From: SZAS-79 sp038211455
Lineage (GTDB): Bacteria; Pseudomonadota; Gammaproteobacteria; Burkholderiales; SG8-39
Direction: 5' to 3'
NCBI GenBank assembly: GCA_038211455.1
Contig: JBBQVP010000009.1
Span: forward strand, 1-49,701
Length of the DNA: 49,701 bases
The number at the start of each line of letters is the position of its first letter. Position 1 is the stretch's first letter. This document shows, piece by piece, positions 1 through 7,300 of this stretch. The translations under genes were made by a program, and so were the position numbers. The notes below the pieces were generated by a model. The model saw only the letters and a program-made list of their open reading frames with translations. It was not told where the DNA came from and searched no databases.

Positions 1-50
1 CGGCATTTGCCGTAGCGTTCTTTTCGGGCGGCGCGGCGCAAGACCGATAT

Positions 51-78
51 TTCACAATGCCGGGGTAGATGCGATAAT
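51..78 (+). promoter_or_regulatory. Sigma-70-type promoter for the first catabolic cluster
   Basis: A -35 box TTCACA (51-56, five of six consensus bases) and a -10 box GATAAT (73-78, five of six) are separated by 16 bases. Transcription would begin near 85, about 20 bases before the TTG start of the first gene, which supports that unusual start codon. Inferred from sequence only. Confidence 0.55.
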
Positions 79-106
79 AGCGAAGATCCGACTCAACGGA
101 CGCACC

Positions 107-1822
107 TTGGATACCGCGACTGCAACCGACGTTTTTGACACCGAGTACGACCTCGTCGTGCTCGGCTCCGGCGCGTCCGGGATGACCGCGGCGCTGGTGG
201 CTGCGGTCGGCGGAGCGAAAGTGCTGGTGCTGGAGAGCACGGCCTTCATCGGGGGAACGTCCGCGCGCGCTTCGGGCACCCTGTGGATACCGCCAGCCGG
301 GGACAGCGAGGTCGGGTCGTACCTCAATGCGCTGGTCAGGCAGAAGGCCGACCGGAGCTTGCGCGAGGCTTTCCTCGCTGCGGGGCCGGAAATGATCGCA
401 TGGCTGAAAGCACACGCAGGCTTTGTGTTCCGGCCGTACCCCTCGCACCCCGACTACCGCCAGGACCTGCCCGGCGCCGCGCTTGGCGAGCGGCCGCTGG
501 AGCCGCCCGAGTTCGACGGCCGCCTGCTGGGCGAGGAATTCAAGCGCCTAGGCTGGCCGATACTGGAACTGATGCTGTTCGGCGGCATGATGGTGACACG
601 CGGCGAAGCGGCAAGGTTGATGCGTGCCGGCCGATCCATCGACGGCACGCTGCTCGGCGCACGCATGTTGCTGCGCTATCTGGTGGACCGGCTGCGTTTT
701 TCGCGCGGCACACGCCTCGTGCTTGGCAACGCGCTGGTTGCGCGGCTCTACCACGCGCTGCTGGAACGCAAGGTCGCATTCTGGTGCGAGGCACAAACCG
801 AACGCCTGATTACCGACGGCGAGGTCCGCGGCGTGGTGGTGCGCCACCACGGCAGCATCTACCGCGTGCGCGCCCGCCGCGGCGTCGTGCTGGCGGGTGG
901 CGGATTCCCGGCCAACGCCGCGCTGCGCGAAAAGTATCTGCCGCATCCGGTGGCGCAACATACGCCGGCCTACGAAGGCTGCGTGGGCGACACGCTGCGC
1001 CTGGGGCAAGAGGCGGGTGGGGTGCTGGGACCGTCGGGTGAAGACAACGCGCTCTGGTTCCCCAGTTCGGTGGCCACACGCGAGGACGGCTCCTCTGCGG
1101 TCTATCCGCATATCGTGCTCGATCGCTCCAAGCCCGGGCTGGTCGCGGTAGGAAGCGCGGGCACGCGCTTCACCGACGAGGCGGTGTCCTACCACGAGTT
1201 CACGCGCGCGATGTACCGCACCGGCAACGTGCCCGCGTGGCTGGTGTGCGACCGGCGCTTCCTCTGGAAGTACGGCCTGGGCATGGTGTTGCCGATGACG
1301 CTTCGGCCGAAACGCTACGTGGCTTCAGGCTACCTGCAGTCCGCTGCCACGGTGGAGGGGCTGGCCGAGCAGATCGGTGTCCCGCCCGAAGCCCTGGCCG
1401 AAACGGTCAGGCGGCAGAACGAATTCGCGAAAACCGGCGTGGATGCCGATTTCGGCAAGGGCGACAACGCCTACGACCGCGGCAACGGCGATGCGTCCCA
1501 CGCGCCCAATCCGTGCCTGGGGCCGATCGCGCGTCCGCCGTTCTATGCGGTGCGCGTGGAGCCGACGCCGCTGGGCACGAGCCTCGGCTTGCGCACCGAC
1601 ACGCATGCGCGGGTGTGCAATGCGCAAGGCGATCCCATTCGCGGCTTGTACGCAGTGGGCAACGACATGCATTCGGTGATGGGCGGGGAATATCCCGGGG
1701 CGGGCGCGCAGCTCGGCCCCGGCATGACCTTCGCGTACCTGGCAGCGCTGCACGCGATGCAGCCTGTAGAACAATCCGCGCAACCCGCGCACAGCGAAGC
1801 TGCGGAAGAACTGACGACATAA
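107..1822 (+). CDS. FAD-dependent dehydrogenase, fumarate reductase/3-ketosteroid dehydrogenase type
   Basis: A 571-residue flavoprotein of the fumarate reductase / 3-ketosteroid 1-dehydrogenase superfamily. The FAD-binding Rossmann motif is seen as VVLGSGASG at about residues 17-25. The C-terminal FAD-closing segment, with GEYPGAGAQLGPG followed by a helix, lies near residues 530-550. Relatives remove or add a pair of hydrogens across a C-C bond next to a carbonyl or carboxyl group; the substrate here is unknown. I chose the TTG at 107 because no ATG lies in frame near the Rossmann start and a promoter-like pair sits just upstream, although the frame stays open to the window edge. It is followed after 10 bases by a ThDP enzyme, so it probably works in the same pathway. 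Confidence 0.8.
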   Translation: MDTATATDVFDTEYDLVVLGSGASGMTAALVAAVGGAKVLVLESTAFIGGTSARASGTLWIPPAGDSEVGSYLNALVRQKADRSLREAFLAAGPEMIAWLKAHAGFVFRPYPSHPDYRQDLPGAALGERPLEPPEFDGRLLGEEFKRLGWPILELMLFGGMMVTRGEAARLMRAGRSIDGTLLGARMLLRYLVDRLRFSRGTRLVLGNALVARLYHALLERKVAFWCEAQTERLITDGEVRGVVVRHHGSIYRVRARRGVVLAGGGFPANAALREKYLPHPVAQHTPAYEGCVGDTLRLGQEAGGVLGPSGEDNALWFPSSVATREDGSSAVYPHIVLDRSKPGLVAVGSAGTRFTDEAVSYHEFTRAMYRTGNVPAWLVCDRRFLWKYGLGMVLPMTLRPKRYVASGYLQSAATVEGLAEQIGVPPEALAETVRRQNEFAKTGVDADFGKGDNAYDRGNGDASHAPNPCLGPIARPPFYAVRVEPTPLGTSLGLRTDTHARVCNAQGDPIRGLYAVGNDMHSVMGGEYPGAGAQLGPGMTFAYLAALHAMQPVEQSAQPAHSEAAEELTT

Positions 1823-1832
1823 GGAGGGCACG

Positions 1833-3677
1833 ATGAACAAACCCAGCGAAAAGGGACTGCAGGACGCAGCCGCAAACCCCAAGGCCGAAGCGCCGAAGAC
1901 CGTGACGAAGAAGGGCGGCGAGATGATCGCCGAGTTCCTCGTCAAGGAAAAGATGCCCTACATCTTCGGCATCTGCGGGCACGGCAACGTCGGGCTGCTC
2001 GATCCGCTCTACCAGGTGCGCGACAAGATCAAGCTGATCTCCCCGCGCCACGAGCAGGTCGCGGCGCATATGGCCGACGGCTATTTCCGCGTGAAGCACC
2101 AGCCGGTGGCGACCCTCACCTCCACCGGGCCGGGCTCGGCGAACCTGATCATGGCGCTCGCGGTTGCGCAGACCGATTCGTCGGCATTGCTCGCAATTAC
2201 CGCGAACGTGCCGACCTCGCAGTTCAACCGCAGCCCGTTCCAGGAACTCAACCGCCACAACCAGGCGGATTTCCCCAACGTGATCCGCCCGGTGGTGAAG
2301 CGCAGCTTCCAGCCTTCGCGCGTCGACATGCTGCCGCTGGCGCTGCGCCAGTCGGTCACCACGATGACCAGCGGCCGCCCCGGGCCGGTGAACCTCGACA
2401 TTCCTTACAACCTGTTCCAGGAAGAGGCCGACGTGCCGCTCGAGCCCGCGTGGGACGGTTTCGACAAGCGGCGCAGCGGCGCTTCGCCAGACGACGTGCG
2501 CCGCGTGCTCGACATGCTGCAGGTCGCGCGCCGCCCGGTGATTTTCATCGGGCACGGCGTGACCCTCTCAGAAGCCTCGAAAGAACTCACCGCGTTTGCC
2601 ACCACCTACCGCATTCCCGTGATCAGCTCGCCCAACGGCATGGGCTGCCTCAATATGAGTGACCCGCTGTCGCTGGGGTTCATCGGCCGCAACGGGGCCT
2701 ACCAGGCCAACCAGGCGGGGCGCTACACGGACCTCATCATCGCGATCGGCGCGCGTTTTGACGACCGCTCGGCCTCCTCGTGGATGCCGGGCTATTCGTG
2801 GAACATTCCCGCGTCGAAACTGGTCCATGTCGACGTGGACCACGCCGAGATCGGCCGCAACTACGCGCCCGACCTCGGGATCCTGGCCGATGCGCGCACC
2901 TTCCTCACCCAGGTACTGGCCGAAGCGGCGGGCAGGAAGCTCGACGGCGCAACCCAGTTTGCCGCGTGGCATGCCGAGATCGCTGCGTGGCGCGCCGAAT
3001 GGGAGAAGTACGTCGCGCCGAACTTCAACCTGCACACCTCGCCGATCCGCCCCGAGCGCATCGTCGCCGACTGCCGCGCGGTCCTGCCCGATGACGCGAT
3101 CATCTCGCTCGATTCGGGCATCCACCACAACTGGTTCATGCAGTTCTGGGAGGCGCGCCGGCCGCAGACCATGCTCAACACCTGGGGTTTTTCGGGCATG
3201 GGTTTCGGCCCGAGTTCGATCCTCGGCGCCAAGCTTGCCGCGCCCGACCGCCCCTGTGTGTCGATCTGCGGCGACGGCGGGTTCACGATGGTGCCCCATG
3301 TGCTGTGCACCGCGGTGGAATACGACATCCCGGCCGTGTGGGTGGTGTGGAACAACTTTGCGTGGGGCGCGATCCGTGACCTGCAGTACGCCTACTTCGA
3401 AGGGCGCGAGTACGGCACCGGCTTCTACAGCGGGCCCGAGAAGAAACCCTACAACCCGGATTTCGCGGCCTGGGCACGCGCGGCCGGTGTTGAAGGGCAC
3501 ACGGTCACCAAGTCGGAGGATTTCAAGGGTGCGCTTGAGCACGCCATCAAGCTTGGCAAGCCCTGCCTGATCGACGTGCACGTCGATGCCGACGTGCGTC
3601 CGCCCGGCACCGGGGCCTGGGCGCTGCCGCCCATCCCGCACAAGGAACCCATTTTCGGCAAGAAACACGTGAGGTGA
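1833..3677 (+). CDS. Thiamine diphosphate-dependent enzyme, acetolactate synthase-like
   Basis: A 614-residue protein with the three-domain order of the acetolactate synthase / benzoylformate decarboxylase family: pyrimidine-binding domain (about 25-200, with the ThDP-activating glutamate in SPRHEQVAAH, E74), central domain (about 220-345) and pyrophosphate-binding domain (about 415-580). The ThDP/Mg motif starts with GDGG near residue 480 and closes with NN near 507. An Ala/Lys-rich tail of about 25 residues precedes the first domain. The ribosome-binding site AAGGAGGG overlaps the stop codon of the upstream flavoprotein gene, suggesting translational coupling. Family members make or break bonds next to a 2-keto group; the substrate cannot be read from sequence. 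A biosynthetic acetolactate synthase role is unlikely because no small-subunit gene is present. Confidence 0.85.
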   Translation: MNKPSEKGLQDAAANPKAEAPKTVTKKGGEMIAEFLVKEKMPYIFGICGHGNVGLLDPLYQVRDKIKLISPRHEQVAAHMADGYFRVKHQPVATLTSTGPGSANLIMALAVAQTDSSALLAITANVPTSQFNRSPFQELNRHNQADFPNVIRPVVKRSFQPSRVDMLPLALRQSVTTMTSGRPGPVNLDIPYNLFQEEADVPLEPAWDGFDKRRSGASPDDVRRVLDMLQVARRPVIFIGHGVTLSEASKELTAFATTYRIPVISSPNGMGCLNMSDPLSLGFIGRNGAYQANQAGRYTDLIIAIGARFDDRSASSWMPGYSWNIPASKLVHVDVDHAEIGRNYAPDLGILADARTFLTQVLAEAAGRKLDGATQFAAWHAEIAAWRAEWEKYVAPNFNLHTSPIRPERIVADCRAVLPDDAIISLDSGIHHNWFMQFWEARRPQTMLNTWGFSGMGFGPSSILGAKLAAPDRPCVSICGDGGFTMVPHVLCTAVEYDIPAVWVVWNNFAWGAIRDLQYAYFEGREYGTGFYSGPEKKPYNPDFAAWARAAGVEGHTVTKSEDFKGALEHAIKLGKPCLIDVHVDADVRPPGTGAWALPPIPHKEPIFGKKHVR

Positions 3678-3681
3678 TCAC

Positions 3682-4080
3682 ATGAAGAAAAAAGACAAGA
3701 GCAAAGGCAGTACAAAAGACCGGCGCGCTGCAGTGATCCGCAACGTCGTCGAGACGCCGTGGAAGCAGTACCCGGGGCATTTCGGCAGCGCGTTGTCCAA
3801 ACCGCTGGTACGACCGGAGACTGCGGGGTCGCGGCTGGTCGACTACCGCATCTCCACTTACCAGCCGATGGCCTACGTGGAGACCCACACGCACAAGGTG
3901 CAGGAGCAGATCTACCATGTGCTGGAAGGCGAGGGGTCGATGGTGATCGAAGGCAAGGAGAGAATCGTGCGCAGGCACGACGTGATCTTCATCCCGCCCG
4001 GCCTGTCGCACTCGATCGTCAATAACGGCCTCACCGACCTGACGTTCATCGTCGTCACCACGCCGGTCGAGGACAAATAG
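3682..4080 (+). CDS. Single-domain cupin protein
   Basis: A 132-residue cupin. The first cupin motif includes ETHTHKVQEQIYHVLEGEG (about 69-87, metal-ligand histidines and glutamate) and the second includes PPGLSHSIVN (about 108-117). A basic, lysine-rich stretch opens the protein. The start codon is 4 bases after the ThDP enzyme's stop, with GAGGTGA as ribosome-binding site. Small cupins like this act as isomerases, dioxygenases or sensors; inside this cluster it may convert a pathway intermediate, but no substrate can be named. Confidence 0.8.
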   Translation: MKKKDKSKGSTKDRRAAVIRNVVETPWKQYPGHFGSALSKPLVRPETAGSRLVDYRISTYQPMAYVETHTHKVQEQIYHVLEGEGSMVIEGKERIVRRHDVIFIPPGLSHSIVNNGLTDLTFIVVTTPVEDK

Positions 4081-4090
4081 GGAGGTCGGC

Positions 4091-4933
4091 ATGCCCGCTA
4101 AAAAGAAGTTGGTCGCGGCGTCTCCCGCCGCAGTCGCATCCGGTGCAGCGCCAAAGGGCGGCATCCAGTCGCTCGAGCGCGCGTTCGCGATCATCGAGGA
4201 GATCGGCCGCCATCGGGACGGGATCAACCTGGCCGACCTGAGCAAGGCGGTCGGCCTGCACAACAGCACGACCTTCCACCTTGTGAAGACCATGGTGCAG
4301 CTCGGCTATGTGGGGCAGGTCGCCGAATCGAAGCGCTATCGTATCGGCAGCAAGGTCTTCACGCTGGCGGCCGGCGCGCTGGAGGAGAATTCGTTCCTTG
4401 CGGTTGCCACGCCGGTGCTCGAGACCCTGACCGGCGCAACCGGGGAGGCGGCGCACTTCGCCATCCGCTCGGGCAACCAGATCACGGTGATCGCGCGCAC
4501 CGCGGGGTCGGGTCTGCTGCAGATGGTGGACCGCAACGGCGGGCAGCGACCGGCGCATGCGACCGCGCTTGGCAAGGTGTTGTTGACCCCGCTCAACGAC
4601 GCGCAGATACGCCAGTTCCTCGGCACGAAGCCGCTGCAGAAATTCACAGCCAAGACCATTGTCGAGCGCGACGCGCTGTTGCGCGAGATTGAGGCGGTGC
4701 GAAAGAAGGGCATCGCCTACGACGACGGGGAATTCGACGAGGAGATCCGCTGCGTCGCGGTGCCGGTGCACGATTTCGCGGGCCGCGTTGCCGGCGCGGT
4801 GGGCATCTCTGGCGCGGTATGGCGCCTGTCGCTGCAGTCGCTGCAGGAAAAGGCCGCGCTGGTGCGCGAGGCTGCCCAGGGTATCTCCGCCCGGCTCGGC
4901 TACGACGCAAAGCGCCCGACGCGGGTCGCCTGA
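4091..4933 (+). CDS. IclR-family transcriptional regulator
   Basis: A 280-residue regulator with an N-terminal winged helix-turn-helix (about residues 25-80, beginning QSLERAFAIIEEIG and including the recognition region GLHNSTTFHLVKTM) and a C-terminal IclR effector-binding domain (about 95-270). The ATG follows GGGAGG by 6 bases. IclR proteins usually control adjacent catabolic operons in response to a pathway acid. Its placement between the enzyme genes and the importer genes suggests local control, possibly at the repeat-containing region upstream of the receptor gene (4964-5035). Target and effector are inferred. Confidence 0.88.
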   Translation: MPAKKKLVAASPAAVASGAAPKGGIQSLERAFAIIEEIGRHRDGINLADLSKAVGLHNSTTFHLVKTMVQLGYVGQVAESKRYRIGSKVFTLAAGALEENSFLAVATPVLETLTGATGEAAHFAIRSGNQITVIARTAGSGLLQMVDRNGGQRPAHATALGKVLLTPLNDAQIRQFLGTKPLQKFTAKTIVERDALLREIEAVRKKGIAYDDGEFDEEIRCVAVPVHDFAGRVAGAVGISGAVWRLSLQSLQEKAALVREAAQGISARLGYDAKRPTRVA

Positions 4934-4963
4934 CGCCATATCTTGCGGCTGCGGCCGGTTTAT

Positions 4964-5035
4964 TTGATACTTTGAATAACGTTGCGACATTATGAAATTT
5001 TCCTGAGCCTCCCGGACTCCAGGGAAATTATGAAA
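4964..5035 (+). promoter_or_regulatory. Promoter and possible IclR operator before the importer genes
   Basis: A -35 box TTGATA (4964-4969) and a -10 box CATTAT (4988-4993) are 18 bases apart. The 9-base word ATTATGAAA occurs at 4989-4997 and again at 5027-5035. Between the two, AATTTTCC and GGGAAATT form an imperfect inverted repeat. The first copy overlaps the -10 box, so a regulator bound here could block or reposition polymerase. That IclR is the binder is inference. Confidence 0.45.
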
Positions 5036-5070
5036 CACAACTGCATCGTCAATACCAACGAGGAGACAAC

Positions 5071-6339
5071 ATGAAGACAGATAAGAAGCAGGTCACGGAA
5101 CCGGCAGGCGTATCGACCGGCCGCCGCAAGGTGCTGCAGGCCGGCGCGGCGGGCGCGCTGGCGCTTGGCTTCCCGGCCATCGTGCGCGCGCAGTCCGATG
5201 CGATCAAGATCGGATACCTCACGCCGCTGACAGGGTTTCTCGGCGCGCTGGGCGGCTATGCCGTAATGGGCAAGGACATTGCCGTCGAAGAGATCAATGC
5301 GGCCGGCGGGGTCATGGGCAGGAAGCTCGATGTCATGTCCGAGGACTCGGTCAACCCGGCCACCGCGGCGACGAAGGCGCAGCGCATGCTCGAGCGCGAT
5401 GGCGCGACCGTGCTGGTCGGCGAGATCAACTCGGCTTCCGCCAAGACGATCATGCAGGTGGCGGCGCGCAACAAGCGCCTGTTCATGAGCGTCGGCGCGC
5501 GTTCCGACGTGCTGCGCGGCGCGGACTGCAATCGCTACACCTTCCACGTCGATATCCCGGTGACCGTGATGGTCAACGCGGTCGGCCTGCAGCTGGAGCG
5601 CGACAACATGATGAAGGGCAAGAAATTCTTCAGCCTGACTTCGGATTACCTGTTCGGCCACGACCTCGCGAAGGGCGCCAAGGCCTTCTTCGCCGCGCAC
5701 GGCGGCAACCTGATCGGCGACGAACTGGTCGCCACCACGGCCACCGATTTCAGCCCCTACCTGCTCAAGATCCGCCAGGCCAAGCCCGACGTCGTGTCGA
5801 CCAACCTGGGTGGCAACCAGGTCACCAACTTCGTCAAGCAGTACGCCGAATTCGGCCTGCCGTACCCGGTGGTCGGTTTCAACCTGAACACGGCGGACGC
5901 ATGGGCTGCGGGCGAGGGCAACCTCTCCGGCACCTGGCCGACCTCGTGGCACCATGACCTCGACGTGCCCTCAGCCAAGGCGTTTGTGGCCACCTTCGTG
6001 AAAAAGCACGGCCATGTGCCAGAGAACCATGCATGGATCGACTACATCTCGATGAAGATGATGGCGCAGGCCATGAACGAGACCAAGTCGACCGACTCCG
6101 AGAAGCTGATCGCGTACTTCGAGAAGGAAACCCAGTTCGACGTGCTGAAAGGGCGCAAGGGCTATTTCCGCTCGTGGGACCACCAGCTGATGCAGGAAGC
6201 GTATTCGTTCACGGTCAAACCCAAGGGCAAGGCCAGGGACAAGTACGACTTCCTCCAGTTCAGCACCGCGCTGCCCGCAGCGAACCAGCCGCTGGAACTC
6301 CTGGCGACGACCAAGGCGCAGAACACCTGCAAGATGTAG
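5071..6339 (+). CDS. ABC transporter substrate-binding protein, branched-chain amino acid type
   Basis: A 422-residue periplasmic receptor of the LivJ-like (Peripla_BP_6) family. Residues 16-40 form an export signal with GRRKVLQAG followed by a hydrophobic run ending in IVRA, and the paired arginines suggest Tat rather than Sec export. The mature protein opens IKIGYLTPLTGFLGALG, typical of this fold. GAGGAG lies just before the ATG. It should deliver a small organic acid or amide to the LivH and LivMGF proteins encoded immediately downstream. Liv-type receptors beside catabolic genes in betaproteobacteria often bind aromatic or dicarboxylic acids rather than leucine. Confidence 0.9.
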   Translation: MKTDKKQVTEPAGVSTGRRKVLQAGAAGALALGFPAIVRAQSDAIKIGYLTPLTGFLGALGGYAVMGKDIAVEEINAAGGVMGRKLDVMSEDSVNPATAATKAQRMLERDGATVLVGEINSASAKTIMQVAARNKRLFMSVGARSDVLRGADCNRYTFHVDIPVTVMVNAVGLQLERDNMMKGKKFFSLTSDYLFGHDLAKGAKAFFAAHGGNLIGDELVATTATDFSPYLLKIRQAKPDVVSTNLGGNQVTNFVKQYAEFGLPYPVVGFNLNTADAWAAGEGNLSGTWPTSWHHDLDVPSAKAFVATFVKKHGHVPENHAWIDYISMKMMAQAMNETKSTDSEKLIAYFEKETQFDVLKGRKGYFRSWDHQLMQEAYSFTVKPKGKARDKYDFLQFSTALPAANQPLELLATTKAQNTCKM

Positions 6340-6400
6340 TCAGGCGGGTTCGGTCGCCGGCCGGTCCGGCGGTGGCCGCCCCCGCATTCCCGGATTGAAC

Positions 6401-7276
6401 ATGCAACTCCTGTTTCTCCTCGAACAGGTGGTGAACGGCCTTGTGCTCGGGGGCTATTACCTCCTGATCGCACTGGGCCTGTCGCTGATCTTCAGCGTCG
6501 GCGGGGTCGTCAACCTCGCACATGGCGCGTTCTACGCGCTTGGCGCCTACGTCTCGCTCGAGATCGCCAAGACCTTCGGTTTCGGCGCGTCGGTCGTATT
6601 GGCGCCCGTGGCGGTCGGGATGCTGGGACTCGTGTTCGAGCGCTTCTTCCTGCGCCGCTTCTATACCGCCGATCCGATCATCACGCTGTTGCTGACCTTC
6701 GGCCTGGCCTTGATCGCCGAGCAGGCGATCCGCATCCTGTGGGGTCCTGCGCCGATCGCAGTCTCCATGCCGGGCGCCTTCAAGGGCCAGCTGCTGCTTG
6801 GCGATTTCATGTTCTCGCGCTACCGCCTGCTGCTGCTTGCGGTGGTCGCGCTGGTGCTGGTGGGCGTGTGGCTGCTGCTGCACAAGACTGCTTTTGGCCG
6901 CGTGGTGCGCGCCGGCATCCAGCGCCCGGACATGGTGGCCGCGCTTGGCATCCGCCTGCCACCATACATGACTGCGATCGTGGTGCTCGGCGTCGCCATG
7001 GCAGCGCTGGCGGGCGCGCTGTTCGGCCCGATTGCCGCGGTGCACCCGGCGATGGGCGCCGAGGTCATCACGATCGCGTTTGTCGTCGTAGTGATCGGGG
7101 GGCTGGGCAGTTTCTGGGGCGTGGTGCTCGCCGCGTTGCTGGTGGGCGTGGTGCGCGGCATCACGATCAACTTCGTGCCGGCAGCCGGCGAGGCCTCGAT
7201 GTATGTGCTGATGTTCTTCGTGCTGCTGTTTCGCCCGCGCGGCCTGCTCGGCGAGCGTATCGAGAAGTTCGAATGA
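6401..7276 (+). CDS. livH: Branched-chain amino acid-type ABC permease (LivH)
   Basis: An integral inner-membrane permease of about 291 residues with roughly eight hydrophobic segments. It carries the family signature GGVVNLAHGAFYALGAYV near residues 38-55 and the conserved GGLGSFWG region near 228. I prefer the ATG at 6401, giving MQLLFLLEQ, over the TTG six bases upstream; neither has a strong ribosome-binding site. It should pair with the LivM part of the next gene product to form the transport channel. The substrate is set by the upstream receptor and is unknown. Confidence 0.88.
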   Translation: MQLLFLLEQVVNGLVLGGYYLLIALGLSLIFSVGGVVNLAHGAFYALGAYVSLEIAKTFGFGASVVLAPVAVGMLGLVFERFFLRRFYTADPIITLLLTFGLALIAEQAIRILWGPAPIAVSMPGAFKGQLLLGDFMFSRYRLLLLAVVALVLVGVWLLLHKTAFGRVVRAGIQRPDMVAALGIRLPPYMTAIVVLGVAMAALAGALFGPIAAVHPAMGAEVITIAFVVVVIGGLGSFWGVVLAALLVGVVRGITINFVPAAGEASMYVLMFFVLLFRPRGLLGERIEKFE

Positions 7277-7300
7277 GATCGGTCACATGAGAGCCGGCGC

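Noticed and set aside
1407..2555. Long open frame of 382 codons on the minus strand
   Set aside because: It lies antisense to the flavoprotein and ThDP genes, has low-complexity Arg/His/Ala-rich content and no family motif; high G+C produces such shadows.
1833..3677. Biosynthetic acetolactate synthase (ilvB/ilvG)
   Set aside because: No regulatory subunit gene or ilv context, and the neighbours are catabolic.
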